A stretch of 64,000 bases of DNA. Source: Acidobacteriaceae bacterium. GTDB lineage: Bacteria > Acidobacteriota > Terriglobia > Terriglobales > Acidobacteriaceae. A program made the position numbers and the translations under genes. The notes below the pieces were generated by a model, which worked only from the letters and a program-made list of their open reading frames with translations, ran no database searches and was not told where the DNA came from. Shown here one piece after another: positions 8,494 through 16,950 of the stretch (position 1 is its first letter; each line of letters opens with the position of its first letter). The DNA is taken from contig PLGM01000101.1 in the NCBI GenBank assembly GCA_003139795.1, positions 7,971 to 71,970 on the forward strand. Direction: 5' to 3'.

Positions 8494-9570
8494 GTGGCAA
8501 GCCGCAAAGAGATTCAATGGGCGCAACTGAGAGTGGGAGCGTTGGTCCTGGCGGCCATGGCCGTGCTGGTGGGGCTCATTATCCTCATGTCCGGCTCCAC
8601 AGGCGGGCTGTTTGCGCGCAAGCTGGTGCTCCGCTCCTACTTTGAGAATGCCGCGGGGGTCAAGGATGGAGCGCCGGTCACTCTGGAAGGCGTGACCATC
8701 GGCAATGTGATTCATGTACGCGTGGTCCCCGATCGCGATCCCACGCCCGTAGAGGTGTCCATGCAGGTGGGCCGCGAGTTTCTGCACGATCTGCACACGG
8801 ATTCGACCGCATCGATCGCGCAGGCCGGCGTTCTGGGTGACAGCTACGTGGATATCAGCTCGGTGCACGCCAGCGGGCCGCCGCCTGCCAACAACGCAGA
8901 GCTCAAGGCCTCCGGCGCACCCAGCATTCAGGACGTGATCCGCACCAGCGAGGATTCCATTACCCAGGTGCAGACGCTGATGCACAAGATTGAGTTGTTG
9001 ATCGATACGCTCAATTCCAAGCGCGGCACCGCGGGCCAGCTGATCAACGACCCCGAACTGGGCAGAAAGATCACCCTCATCGCCACCGATCTTCAGACCA
9101 TTACCGGCGCCATCGCCCAGGGTAAAGGCTCGCTGGGCAAACTGATCAACGACGATACGCTCTACACGCGCGCCAATTCGGCCATCGATCGCCTGGACAA
9201 GATCACCACCGCCCTCGACGAGGGCAAGGGCAGCGCGGGAAAGCTGCTCAAAGACGACTCGTTCTACAACAATCTGAACGCCGCCGTTTCCAATGCCAAT
9301 CAACTGGTGGCCGAGATCAACTCCGGCAAGGGTTCGATAGGAAAACTGGTCAAGGACCCCGCCTTCGCGCAAAAGCTTGACGATACCGTGACGCGCCTGG
9401 ACAAGATTCTCACCAGCGTGGACGAGGGCAAGGGCACGCTCGGGCAGTTGGTGGTGAACCGCTCCCTTTACGACCACGCCGACCAGACCCTGGATCAGAC
9501 CCAGCAGTTCGTGAAAAGCATTCGCGAAGACCCGAAAAAGTATCTGATCATCCGCATGAAGGTTTTTTAG
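8494..9570 (+). CDS. MCE/MlaD family lipid-transport protein
   Basis: 358-residue periplasmic protein anchored by one N-terminal transmembrane helix (about residues 13-32). An MCE domain follows (about 38-115, FENAAGVKDGAPVTLEGVTIGNV), of the type that forms hexameric rings carrying phospholipids between membranes. From about 175 to 330 there are four or five tandem units of roughly 40 residues built on EGKGS-GKLLKDD, probably extended helices or a tube. A GTG start at 8494 is preceded by AAGGGAGC. No permease (MlaE) or ATPase (MlaF) gene adjoins it, so those components must be encoded elsewhere. Confidence 0.88.
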   Translation: MASRKEIQWAQLRVGALVLAAMAVLVGLIILMSGSTGGLFARKLVLRSYFENAAGVKDGAPVTLEGVTIGNVIHVRVVPDRDPTPVEVSMQVGREFLHDLHTDSTASIAQAGVLGDSYVDISSVHASGPPPANNAELKASGAPSIQDVIRTSEDSITQVQTLMHKIELLIDTLNSKRGTAGQLINDPELGRKITLIATDLQTITGAIAQGKGSLGKLINDDTLYTRANSAIDRLDKITTALDEGKGSAGKLLKDDSFYNNLNAAVSNANQLVAEINSGKGSIGKLVKDPAFAQKLDDTVTRLDKILTSVDEGKGTLGQLVVNRSLYDHADQTLDQTQQFVKSIREDPKKYLIIRMKVF

Positions 9571-9656
9571 GTTTACGGCGCACCGGCGATATGGACCGGC
9601 AGCACTGGGGAGCTTTCCTGTGAGCCGCTCCGTAACCAGTGGCATAGGAGGTCACC

Positions 9657-10298
9657 GTGTTCCCCAAAGCACTCGCCACCGCGGGAGCGGTATGCCTGGT
9701 TGCAGGCGCTATTGCCCTCCCTATCGCTTTCCGTCCACTCAAGACCGCAATGGCAGCATCTGCCGCGGCGCCTGCCTATAACAAAAGCGGAGAACTGTTG
9801 CCGCCCACGAATTATCGCGAGTGGATTTACCTCTCCTCCGGCATCGATATGAGCTACGCTCCGAAGGCCGCCGGTATGCAGGACCACTCCATGTTCGACA
9901 ACGTATTCGTCAATCCCGAGGCCTACCGGGCGTTTCTGGAAACGGGAACATGGCCCGACAAGACCGTGATGGTCCTGGAAGCAAGAGAGGCGCGGAGCAA
10001 AGGCTCGATCAATCAGCAAGGCCATTTTCAAAGCGGGGGCGTGATGGACCTTGAGGTCCACGTCAAGGACGAGGCGCGCTTTCCGGGCAAGTGGGCCTTT
10101 TTCTCCTTCGATTCAGTCGGCTCAAACGGCACGCTCATTCCCCAGGGAGCGCCCTGCTACACCTGCCACACCGCCCATGCCGCGGTGGACACAACCTTTG
10201 TGCAGTTCTATCCGACGTTACTGCCGATTGCACAGAAGAAAGGCACACTCAGCGCTGCGTATCTGAAGGATGAGGCAGGCACAGGCGCCGGAAAGTAG
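9657..10298 (+). CDS. Secreted cytochrome P460-family protein
   Basis: 213-residue exported c-type cytochrome. An N-terminal signal segment (hydrophobic to about residue 25) precedes a P460 domain with a single haem-binding motif CYTCH at 167-171, followed by TAHAAVDTTFVQFYPTLLP, typical of this family. Studied P460s oxidise hydroxylamine or bind NO through a haem crosslinked to lysine; many uncharacterised soil homologues exist and their substrates are unknown. A GTG start at 9657 has a near-perfect AGGAGGTCACC site. No nitrification or denitrification gene lies nearby, so a role in stress or detoxification is only a guess. Confidence 0.85.
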   Translation: MFPKALATAGAVCLVAGAIALPIAFRPLKTAMAASAAAPAYNKSGELLPPTNYREWIYLSSGIDMSYAPKAAGMQDHSMFDNVFVNPEAYRAFLETGTWPDKTVMVLEAREARSKGSINQQGHFQSGGVMDLEVHVKDEARFPGKWAFFSFDSVGSNGTLIPQGAPCYTCHTAHAAVDTTFVQFYPTLLPIAQKKGTLSAAYLKDEAGTGAGK

Positions 10299-10403
10299 GA
10301 GAAGACGCGACGGAAGGGTCCAGAGCGAACATAGCATCCACTGGCTGGAAGGCCTGACTTCGCGAATCGAAATGTGGTCAAATACGCGTGAGGTCAATCG
10401 AAG

Positions 10404-10664
10404 ATGTTGATGCGGCTTTTCAAGTCCGCCGCCGTGGCGGGTTTGTACTCGGCGCTCGTGCTAACCGGGCTCGTGATGCTACGGCTCATCCTGACCATCT
10501 TGTCACTGAATAGCGAGTCCGGAACCGGAGCCGGTTCATTTGCAGTGCCAATCACCCCAAGTGAGAAAAAGATCGCAGTGGGAATTGTCGTCGCTGTTTT
10601 CTTTTATTCATGGAGGAGGGTCTGGCGGCGGCTTGGGGAAGATCCTGATCTGCCGATATCGTAG
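10404..10664 (+). CDS. Small hypothetical membrane protein
   Basis: 86 residues with two hydrophobic segments (about 10-35 and 56-72, IAVGIVVAVFFYSW) and a charged end RRVWRRLGEDPDLP. ATG at 10404, with GAGG about ten bases upstream. I recognise no family. It is convergent with the membrane-protein gene downstream of leuS and ends one base before that gene's stop codon. Confidence 0.5.
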   Translation: MLMRLFKSAAVAGLYSALVLTGLVMLRLILTILSLNSESGTGAGSFAVPITPSEKKIAVGIVVAVFFYSWRRVWRRLGEDPDLPIS

Positions 10665-10665
10665 T

Positions 10666-11583
10666 TCACTTACCGCGAAACATCTTCCAAAACTCTTGAA
10701 AGCCCTTCAGCCGCACCACCTGAAAGTAGTCGCTGACCACAAAGTAGAAGATCGTGGCCACGGCAAGTATCCCATGCATGGCGTCGGGGCCGAGTTGATC
10801 GCTGAAGGGCAGCGGCGCGGCGGACAGCACCATGGCCAGCACGATGAGCGCCAGGTTCACGATGCCCATCACCAGGTTGATCTCGACCAGCTTGCCGGTG
10901 AACGCCTTTCCCAGCCGCAGACTGCGCGCCAATGCCTGAGCCGGATTGCAGTCTTCCAGCAGCATCACAAGCGGAGCGATCGACAGCGCCCAGTTCACCA
11001 GCGCCCATGCCGTGAAGAATCCCAGCGAAAGAAAGATCACCCAGAACGAGTAGCCCACCAGGTCCGGCTCGCCGGTGGTGGTAATGTGCGTGGCCGCCGC
11101 CCACTCGATGGAGCGGAACCATCCCCAGCAGGTTGCGCCCAGCAGAACCAGCCATGCGGCCTGCAACGCGATCATCTCCAAAATCCGAAGACCGGGGAGC
11201 CGGAAGGGCAGCTGCGGGGCAAGACCTGAATCAAGCCGCTTGAAAACCAGGCTGCGGCCCAGTCCGGAGACAACCGCCCAGGCCAGCGCGGCCACCGGCG
11301 CCAGCCAGCGCAGTACCGCAATTACGTGCGGCTGGTAGAGCGCCCACGCGTTGGCAAGCTGCACTGCCGCTACCCAGGGGTTTTGCGGGTCGATCGCATT
11401 GAGCCCCGCGGATTCCGGCGGAAGGACAGTGAGAATCTGTTGCGCCTGCATCCAACATACAGCGACGAACGGAATGCCGAAGAGCCAGCGCCAGCCCACC
11501 TCAATCGCAGTCAGCGAGGGCCGGTCGAAGACCCAACCCATCTGGCCCACCAGCGACTGGGTTCCGCGCAGGGGCGCGGCCAT
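10666..11583 (-). CDS. Multi-pass membrane protein of unknown function
   Basis: 305 residues with about six hydrophobic helices (for example VGWRWLFGIPFVAVCW, VIFLSLGFFTAWALVNWAL, INLVMGIVNLALIVLAMVL). Hydrophilic, positively charged loops separate them. I do not recognise a specific family; the layout resembles bacterial proteins with glycerophosphodiester-phosphodiesterase-type or Yip1-like membrane domains. Its ATG at 11583 lies one base beyond the leuS stop codon, and the GGTGA site falls inside the last leuS codons, so translation is probably coupled to leuS. Confidence 0.7.
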   Translation of the reverse strand: MAAPLRGTQSLVGQMGWVFDRPSLTAIEVGWRWLFGIPFVAVCWMQAQQILTVLPPESAGLNAIDPQNPWVAAVQLANAWALYQPHVIAVLRWLAPVAALAWAVVSGLGRSLVFKRLDSGLAPQLPFRLPGLRILEMIALQAAWLVLLGATCWGWFRSIEWAAATHITTTGEPDLVGYSFWVIFLSLGFFTAWALVNWALSIAPLVMLLEDCNPAQALARSLRLGKAFTGKLVEINLVMGIVNLALIVLAMVLSAAPLPFSDQLGPDAMHGILAVATIFYFVVSDYFQVVRLKGFQEFWKMFRGK

Positions 11584-11584
11584 T

Positions 11585-14167
11585 TTATTTCACCACCAGG
11601 CTCACCAGCTTGCCCGGCACCACAATCACTTTGACCACGGTCCTGCCCGCCGTGCGCGACTGCACCTTTCCGTCGGCCAGCGCCGCCGCCTCAATGGCCT
11701 TGGGCCCGGCGTCGGCGGCCACTCGCACCACGGTTACCAGCTTGCCGTTGATCTGCACGGGAATCTCCAGCTCGTCTTCCTTGGCCAGTTCAGGGTCGCT
11801 CACGGGCCAGGGAGCGCGCAGCACCGAGCGATATTCACCCTGGGCTTCGCCCAACTCCTCCCACAGTTCCGCCGCAAGATACGGAGCAAAAGGCGCCAGC
11901 AGCAGCACCAGCGAACGCAGCAGCTCGCGCACCACCGGCGCGCCGACCTCGCCAGCCGCCAGTTGCGCGTCCGCGGCTTGAATATCGTTCACCAGCTCCA
12001 TGATGGCCGCCACGCAAGTGTTGAAGTGCCAGCGGCCCTCAAAGTCCAGCGTGATCTTGGCGATGGTCTGATGCAGCTTGCGCAGCAGCCGGAGCGATGT
12101 GCCGCTGGGCGCGCCAGTCTGCCGGGTGGGCTGTTGGCCGCGCCCTGCACGCGCCACCGGCGCATACTTCACAGTCAGCCGCCAGACGCGGCTCAGGAAG
12201 CGGCTCACTCCGGCCACGCCGTCCTCCTGCCAGTCCAGGTCGCGGTCCGGCGGAGCGGCAAACAAGGAGTACATGCGCGCGGCGTCGGCGCCGTGGCGGG
12301 CAACCATGTCGTCGGGCGAGACCACGTTGCCCTTCGACTTGGACATCTTCGCCCCGTCCTTGATGACCATGCCTTGCGCGAACAGCCGCCGCACTGGCTC
12401 ATCGTTCACGATCAGCCCCAAATCGCGCATGACCATGGTCCAGAAGCGCGAGTAGATCAGGTGCAGAATCGCGTGCTCCACGCCACCGATGTACTGGTCG
12501 ATGGGAAACCAGTACTGCGCGATTTTGGGATCGAACGGCGCATTCGCGTTCCTGGCGTCGGTGTAGCGATAGAAGTACCAGCTGGAATCGACGAACGTGT
12601 CCATGGTGTCGGTCTCGCGCCGGGCCGGTCCGCCGCACCTGGGACAGGTTGTGTGCACAAACTCCGGCACACGGCCCAGCGGCGAGCCGCCCTGCTGCGT
12701 GATCTCAATCTGCGCGGGCAGCACCACGGGCAACTGGTTGTCCGGCACCTGCACCAGCCCGTCCCGCTCACAGTGAATCATGGGGATCGGCGTGCCCCAG
12801 TAGCGCTGCCGGCTCACCCCCCAGTCCTTCAGGCGGAAGGTGACCTTTCCTGCGCCGAATGCACCGCGCTCTGCAATCTCCTGGAGTTGCTCCTGAGCTT
12901 CCGTGCAGCTCAGCCCGTCGTATTCGCCGGAGTTGACGAGCACACCGTCTTCGGAGACGAAGGGCAGCACAACGCCAAGGACCGGCGCCTCGGGCTGAAT
13001 CACCTGCGCAATGGGCAGGCCGTATTTTGTTGCGAACTCAAAGTCCCGCTCATCGTGCGCCGGAACGCTCATGATGGCGCCGGTTCCATAGTCGGCCAGA
13101 ATATAGTTGGCCACCCAGATGGGCACGCGCCGGCCGTTATACGGATTGATTGCAAATCGCCCGGTCGGAACTCCGTGCTTCTCGATCGCGCCCAGGTCGC
13201 CCGCCTCGCGAGCCTTCTTCTGCTGCTCGATCAGCTCGTCAACCTGCGCCTTCAGTTCCGGACTCGTCGCGGTAAAACTCGCCACCAGTGCGTGCTCCGG
13301 CGCCAGTTGCACGCTGGTCGCGCCGAAGATCGTATCCACGCGGGTGGTGAAGACGCGAATGCGCTGGCGGTCGGTTCCCTGTTCCCTGGTCTCTATTCCC
13401 TGTTCCCTGGCCTCCGTTTCCTCGTCTCCCTCTTCATCGAGGAAAAAGTCCACCTCCGTTCCCTCGCTGCGCCCGATCCAGTTGCGCTGCATGGTGCGGA
13501 CCTTCTCGGGCCAGCCATCGAGCTTGTCGAGACCATCCAGCAACTCCTGGGCGTAGGCGGTGATGCGGAAGAACCACTGCACCAGGTCGCGCTGCTCGAC
13601 CAACGTGCCCTCATGCCGCCAGCAGCAGCCATCCACAACTTGCTCGTTGGCCAGCACCGTGGCGCACTCCGGACACCAGTTCACCTTGCTCTTCTTGCGA
13701 TAGGCCAGCCCTTTTTCATACATGCGCAGGAAGAACCACTGGTTCCAGCGGTAGTAGTCGGGCAGGCAGGTCGTCAATTCCGTCGCCCAGTCGTAACCCA
13801 GGCCCAGCCGCTCCATCTGCCGCTTCATGGCGGCGATGTTCGAAAGCGTCCACTCGCGTGGAGGGGTATTGTTCTTGAGCGCGGCATTCTCGGCCGGCAG
13901 CCCGAAGGCGTCCCAGCCCATGGGGTGCAGCACGTTGTAGCCCCGCATCCACATGTGCCGCGCCAGCGCGTCGCCGATCGCGTAGTTGCGCACGTGCCCC
14001 ATGTGCAACTGCCCGCTGGGGTAGGGCAGCATTTCGAGCACGTAGTACTTGGGCTTGCCGCAGGAAACAGGCTCGGCCGCGTACAGCTTGGGGTCCGTGG
14101 CCCACCGTGCCTGCCATTTAGGCTCAATCGCCGCCGGGTCGTAGCGCAGTTCTTTGTCTTCCGCCAT
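11585..14167 (-). CDS. leuS: Leucyl-tRNA synthetase
   Basis: Class I synthetase charging tRNA-Leu; 860 residues, as in E. coli. HMGH is at 55-58 and KMSKS at 607-611 (KMSKSKGNVVSPDD), with WIGRSEG leading into the editing domain and a C-terminal anticodon-binding region. Residues about 240-266 hold an acidic, polar insertion (DEEGDEETE) followed by two REQG units (AREQGIETREQGTD), where E. coli LeuRS has a short loop. The DNA under it, GGGAACAGGGAATAGAGACC on the coding strand, matches an intergenic repeat at 25.16-25.21 kb. The upstream gene ends 26 bases before the start and the downstream gene begins next to the stop. Confidence 0.97.
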   Translation of the reverse strand: MAEDKELRYDPAAIEPKWQARWATDPKLYAAEPVSCGKPKYYVLEMLPYPSGQLHMGHVRNYAIGDALARHMWMRGYNVLHPMGWDAFGLPAENAALKNNTPPREWTLSNIAAMKRQMERLGLGYDWATELTTCLPDYYRWNQWFFLRMYEKGLAYRKKSKVNWCPECATVLANEQVVDGCCWRHEGTLVEQRDLVQWFFRITAYAQELLDGLDKLDGWPEKVRTMQRNWIGRSEGTEVDFFLDEEGDEETEAREQGIETREQGTDRQRIRVFTTRVDTIFGATSVQLAPEHALVASFTATSPELKAQVDELIEQQKKAREAGDLGAIEKHGVPTGRFAINPYNGRRVPIWVANYILADYGTGAIMSVPAHDERDFEFATKYGLPIAQVIQPEAPVLGVVLPFVSEDGVLVNSGEYDGLSCTEAQEQLQEIAERGAFGAGKVTFRLKDWGVSRQRYWGTPIPMIHCERDGLVQVPDNQLPVVLPAQIEITQQGGSPLGRVPEFVHTTCPRCGGPARRETDTMDTFVDSSWYFYRYTDARNANAPFDPKIAQYWFPIDQYIGGVEHAILHLIYSRFWTMVMRDLGLIVNDEPVRRLFAQGMVIKDGAKMSKSKGNVVSPDDMVARHGADAARMYSLFAAPPDRDLDWQEDGVAGVSRFLSRVWRLTVKYAPVARAGRGQQPTRQTGAPSGTSLRLLRKLHQTIAKITLDFEGRWHFNTCVAAIMELVNDIQAADAQLAAGEVGAPVVRELLRSLVLLLAPFAPYLAAELWEELGEAQGEYRSVLRAPWPVSDPELAKEDELEIPVQINGKLVTVVRVAADAGPKAIEAAALADGKVQSRTAGRTVVKVIVVPGKLVSLVVK
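13373..13410 (-). repeat. GGGAATAG/GGGAACAG-type repeat inside leuS
   Basis: On the coding strand this reads as two units of the form AGGGAACAGGGAATAGAGAC, in frame, giving REQGIETREQG at about residues 253-265 of LeuRS. The same short units make up the intergenic stretch at 25164-25210. A repeat that expands in units kept in frame is the simplest reading. Confidence 0.7.
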
Positions 14168-14193
14168 AAGGGCTAGTTTAAACTGGGCGGCGT

Positions 14194-15093
14194 CTATTGC
14201 GAGGTCGGAGCCGGTTGCTGGCAGGGAACCTGATGCATCTCCTGGGTCGAGATCTCGTAGCCCTCCGGCGGATGGAGGCTAGCCGGATCCGGTTGATCCG
14301 GGCTGAACTTCACCAGTTCGGTAATTCTCTTACCGTTCTCAGGGTCGTCATCCACCTCGCGCACCGTCAGACCGATTCCATGCACGTTCACCTGCCAGGA
14401 TTCTCTGGTGCTGACAAGCGGCTTAGTGTTGCCGGCTGCGCCCGCCGGCGTTGTCTGCGTAACCCGGCTGCCGTGCGCCTCAAAGCCCTGGATTGTCTGA
14501 GTGCCAAGGTGCTCGATCGTTGTTTCCACCTGCCCCGGCTTCGAGACCGTGGGAGTCCCTGGGGTAAGCCCGGTCGGGGGGCCAGCTATCTGGAGGGCTT
14601 TGCCGCTCGACTGACCATCGGTGGCCGAGTCGGTGGAGACGTTCTCTGGCGTTATGGCCCAACAGGACGCGCGGCCCGGTTCCTGCGAAGGTCTTTTCAC
14701 CACTGTGGCAAGGCTCGTTCGGGAATCCCATCTGGCATTGGTACGAGCTACGGGGTCAGAAACGCTGACCTTGGTCGTCGCTGTCTCGTCACTGGATGCC
14801 GGAATGGTCGTTATCGCAGTCATCGTGCGTCCCTGCGCGTCCACTGCCCTGACTTCGGTAAATTCCTGGGTGATGGTCGATCCATTGGCCAATGTCTTCA
14901 CGGTGGAAACTTCGTACTCCGCGATGTAGGGCTCGGATCCGCTGCGCGCAGTGGCGCCGTTGGGCGCCGTGTTTTGCCCCCCGGAGACTTGGCCCCAGAC
15001 CGGCAGCGCAAGACTTGTGGCCGCAAGAGTCGTTAATACTCGCAGAATGCTTGCACGGAACGTACACACCTCCCGCACGCAATATATTCGCAC
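14194..15093 (-). CDS. Secreted hypothetical protein upstream of leuS
   Basis: About 299 residues with a probable signal peptide (ILRVLTTLAATSLALPVWGQ) and then a Thr/Ser/Pro-rich, mainly beta-type exported protein (IAEYEVSTVKTLANGSTITQEF, TVREVDDDPENGKRI). Predicted periplasmic or outer surface. I know no named family; similar proteins seem frequent in Acidobacteria. The start is uncertain: the GTG at 15093 opens the ORF, but the only good ribosome site (GGGAGG) lies inside it with no well-spaced in-frame start after it. It runs into leuS with a 26-base gap, so it may be an operon partner. Confidence 0.62.
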   Translation of the reverse strand: MRIYCVREVCTFRASILRVLTTLAATSLALPVWGQVSGGQNTAPNGATARSGSEPYIAEYEVSTVKTLANGSTITQEFTEVRAVDAQGRTMTAITTIPASSDETATTKVSVSDPVARTNARWDSRTSLATVVKRPSQEPGRASCWAITPENVSTDSATDGQSSGKALQIAGPPTGLTPGTPTVSKPGQVETTIEHLGTQTIQGFEAHGSRVTQTTPAGAAGNTKPLVSTRESWQVNVHGIGLTVREVDDDPENGKRITELVKFSPDQPDPASLHPPEGYEISTQEMHQVPCQQPAPTSQ

Positions 15094-15424
15094 AAAGTGT
15101 CATTCGCGGTCGAGCCGGCGCGACTGACAGGCCCCGGTGTTCACGGCGATAGTCTTCGCCGCCGGCGTGCAGCGCGGTTCCTCAGGAAAAGGCTTTCCCT
15201 GTCGGGGAACGTCTGAAACTTCGTCACACACTCAGCATAAAAGGGGCAAGACCAAGGATGAACTCGCCGGGATCGACCGCCAATACTATGAATGTTAGCT
15301 CATGATTGCTTTTATTTACAGCCTTTTCTGTTCATATTTTGTTCATCTTCGACAAATAGACCGGAAATCAGTGCAAATGATCCGGTGCCAGGCGGGTCGG
15401 CGAGCAGGCCGAAAACTTCAAAAC
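15094..15424. other. Intergenic, AT-rich, probable leuS-operon promoter region
   Basis: About 330 bases without a gene. The middle (15290-15360) is much more AT-rich than the surroundings and holds two direct TGTTCAT units 11 bases apart (15329 and 15340), the sort of place where a promoter and operator for the minus-strand genes below would be expected. No clear -35/-10 pair could be settled. Confidence 0.4.
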
Positions 15425-16279
15425 CTATTGCAACAGGCTCTTGAGCACCCTTACGTTCCGCTCTTCATCGCCGGGGTCGTCCACCGGGGTTTCGGCGATG
15501 AACGCGGCATGGGCAAAACGCTCGTCGTTCAAGAGGCGCCGGAAGGGTTCGACGCCCATGGAGCCCTGTCCGATGTGCTCGTGCCGGTCGAGTTTGGAGC
15601 CGCGCTCAGCCTTGGCGTCGTTGCAGTGCCACACGCGCACCGCGTCAAACCCCACCGTCGAGGCGACCTGCGCCATCGTCTCCTGATAGCCCTCTTCACT
15701 GACCAGGTTGTACCCGGCCACGTGGGTGTGGCAGGTATCCAGGCAAACGTCCACCGCTGCCGTGCTTCTGAGCCGCTCGACGAGTTCGGCCACTTGCTCA
15801 AAGCTGCCGCCCAGCGAGAACTCCGCCCCGGCCGTGTTTTCGATCAGGATGCGGAAACCCGTTCCCTGCCACGGAAGCCCGTCGATGGCGCGCGTAATCG
15901 AGTCGGCGGCCAGTTTGAGGCCTTCGTTGCGGGTGAGCCCCTTCCACGAGCCAGGATGCAGCACCAGGTACTCGGCTCCAAAATCCAGCGCCCGCTCGAT
16001 CTCTCCGCGAAACGCCGCGACGCTCTTTTCGCGCACATCGTCCGACTGGCTGCACACGTTCACCAGGTAGCTGGTATGGATGACCAGCGGCCCCACGTCC
16101 AGCTTGGCGCGCAGCTCTTTCATGCGGACGGCCTGCTTGGGGTCCACCCTGGGCGCACGCCACATGCGCGGGCTCGAAGAAAAAATCTGAAAGGTATTGG
16201 CGCCAATCTCCCGGGCCCGCTCCACTGCATTCGAAGCGCCGCCCGCCGTGCCCAGATGCACCCCAATCCGCTTGCTCAT
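15425..16279 (-). CDS. nfo: Deoxyribonuclease IV (AP endonuclease, Nfo family)
   Basis: Zinc-dependent endonuclease acting at abasic sites in base-excision repair. The 284-residue TIM barrel matches E. coli Nfo (285). Visible motifs include GVHLGTAGG, HTSYLVNVCS, LVLHPGSW, ILIENTAG, VCLDTCHTHVAGYN, VWHCNDAKAERGSKLDRHEHIGQG and FIAETPVDD, which carry the metal-binding His, Glu and Asp residues of the family. The start ATG at 16279 has no obvious ribosome site. It stands alone on the minus strand. Confidence 0.96.
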   Translation of the reverse strand: MSKRIGVHLGTAGGASNAVERAREIGANTFQIFSSSPRMWRAPRVDPKQAVRMKELRAKLDVGPLVIHTSYLVNVCSQSDDVREKSVAAFRGEIERALDFGAEYLVLHPGSWKGLTRNEGLKLAADSITRAIDGLPWQGTGFRILIENTAGAEFSLGGSFEQVAELVERLRSTAAVDVCLDTCHTHVAGYNLVSEEGYQETMAQVASTVGFDAVRVWHCNDAKAERGSKLDRHEHIGQGSMGVEPFRRLLNDERFAHAAFIAETPVDDPGDEERNVRVLKSLLQ

Positions 16280-16650
16280 GCAGTTATCTTAATTGGACCT
16301 GCGCAGTTGAATTGCTTACCTGGGTCTCAAAAGCGAACCCTCCCCCCAAAAAGCTGTCATCCTGAGCGACCGAAGCGCAGCGCAGGGAGTCGAAGGACCT
16401 GCGGTCGCCTTTTCCTTTTCCTTTCACCGGACGCCCCAGGTCTCGCCTTTGAGACCTGGGCACCCCAGCCTATGCGGGATAAATGAAATGTGGGCCACCC
16501 GCTGCTCCCGAAAGGTTCGTCAATGCGCGCCCTTGCTCCGGCACGGTGAAGGGCTTACGATGAGGGTATCCAGCCGCACATCGGGAGTCCCGGCCATCGG
16601 GCCGGGCTATCGTCTTGCGATTGCCTATTCTATTGAGTCGGGGGCAAACT
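16280..16650. other. Intergenic with dispersed repeats
   Basis: Non-coding stretch between nfo and a small plus-strand gene. It contains a segment starting near 16357 (CTGTCATCCTGAGCG, then GAGTCGAAGGACCTGCGG) that I know as a dispersed intergenic repeat in acidobacterial genomes, followed by a perfect CCCAGGTCTC hairpin at 16435-16460. Confidence 0.65.
16435..16460. repeat. CCCAGGTCTC hairpin
   Basis: Perfect 10-bp arms CCCAGGTCTC and GAGACCTGGG around a six-base loop. It is a member of a family seen again at 17657, 30496, 37932 and 55241, and within the 118-bp repeats. There is no T-run, so it is not a standard terminator. Confidence 0.75.
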
Positions 16651-16926
16651 ATGATTGCAGATAATCAGCGCTTCATTCTTACGAGCGCCGCAAGGCCGTC
16701 CCATCTTCAAGATGGACATCAGATGACTATTGTGTACGAAGCCCTTGCTCCATATCAAGTCGAGTGGTCCTTTAAGGATTTGGTTGAGAAATGTTTCACC
16801 AAAGAATACGAGGCTAGAATCAAGAAGCCGCCCCTTACGCGCTCATTCCTGCGTGCGTCAGTCAACTACCACCTCAGGCGCATGATTAAGCGCGGAATGG
16901 TGAAGGAGGCCTCGCCGCAGCCGTAG
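16651..16926 (+). CDS. Small hypothetical protein, possibly winged-helix
   Basis: 91 residues, from an ATG at 16651 preceded by GGGGGCAA. The sequence has a compact, mostly helical middle (WSFKDLVEKCFTKEYEARI) and a basic C-terminal half (FLRASVNYHLRRMIKRGMVKEA) that looks like the recognition helix and wing of a winged-helix domain. No family recognised; DNA binding is an inference from that pattern. It is convergent with the next gene. Confidence 0.55.
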   Translation: MIADNQRFILTSAARPSHLQDGHQMTIVYEALAPYQVEWSFKDLVEKCFTKEYEARIKKPPLTRSFLRASVNYHLRRMIKRGMVKEASPQP

Positions 16927-16950
16927 TAACGAATTCTCTGCGACGCGCCA

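Noticed and set aside
11351-14176. 941-residue plus-strand ORF
   Set aside because: It lies antisense to leuS, which has all class I motifs. Its translation is rich in His, Arg, Leu and Gln with no domain, a normal by-product of GC-rich third positions.
16435-16460. CCCAGGTCTC hairpins as intrinsic terminators
   Set aside because: None of the family members is followed by a T-run on either strand; only the 56.3-kb stem is a convincing terminator.
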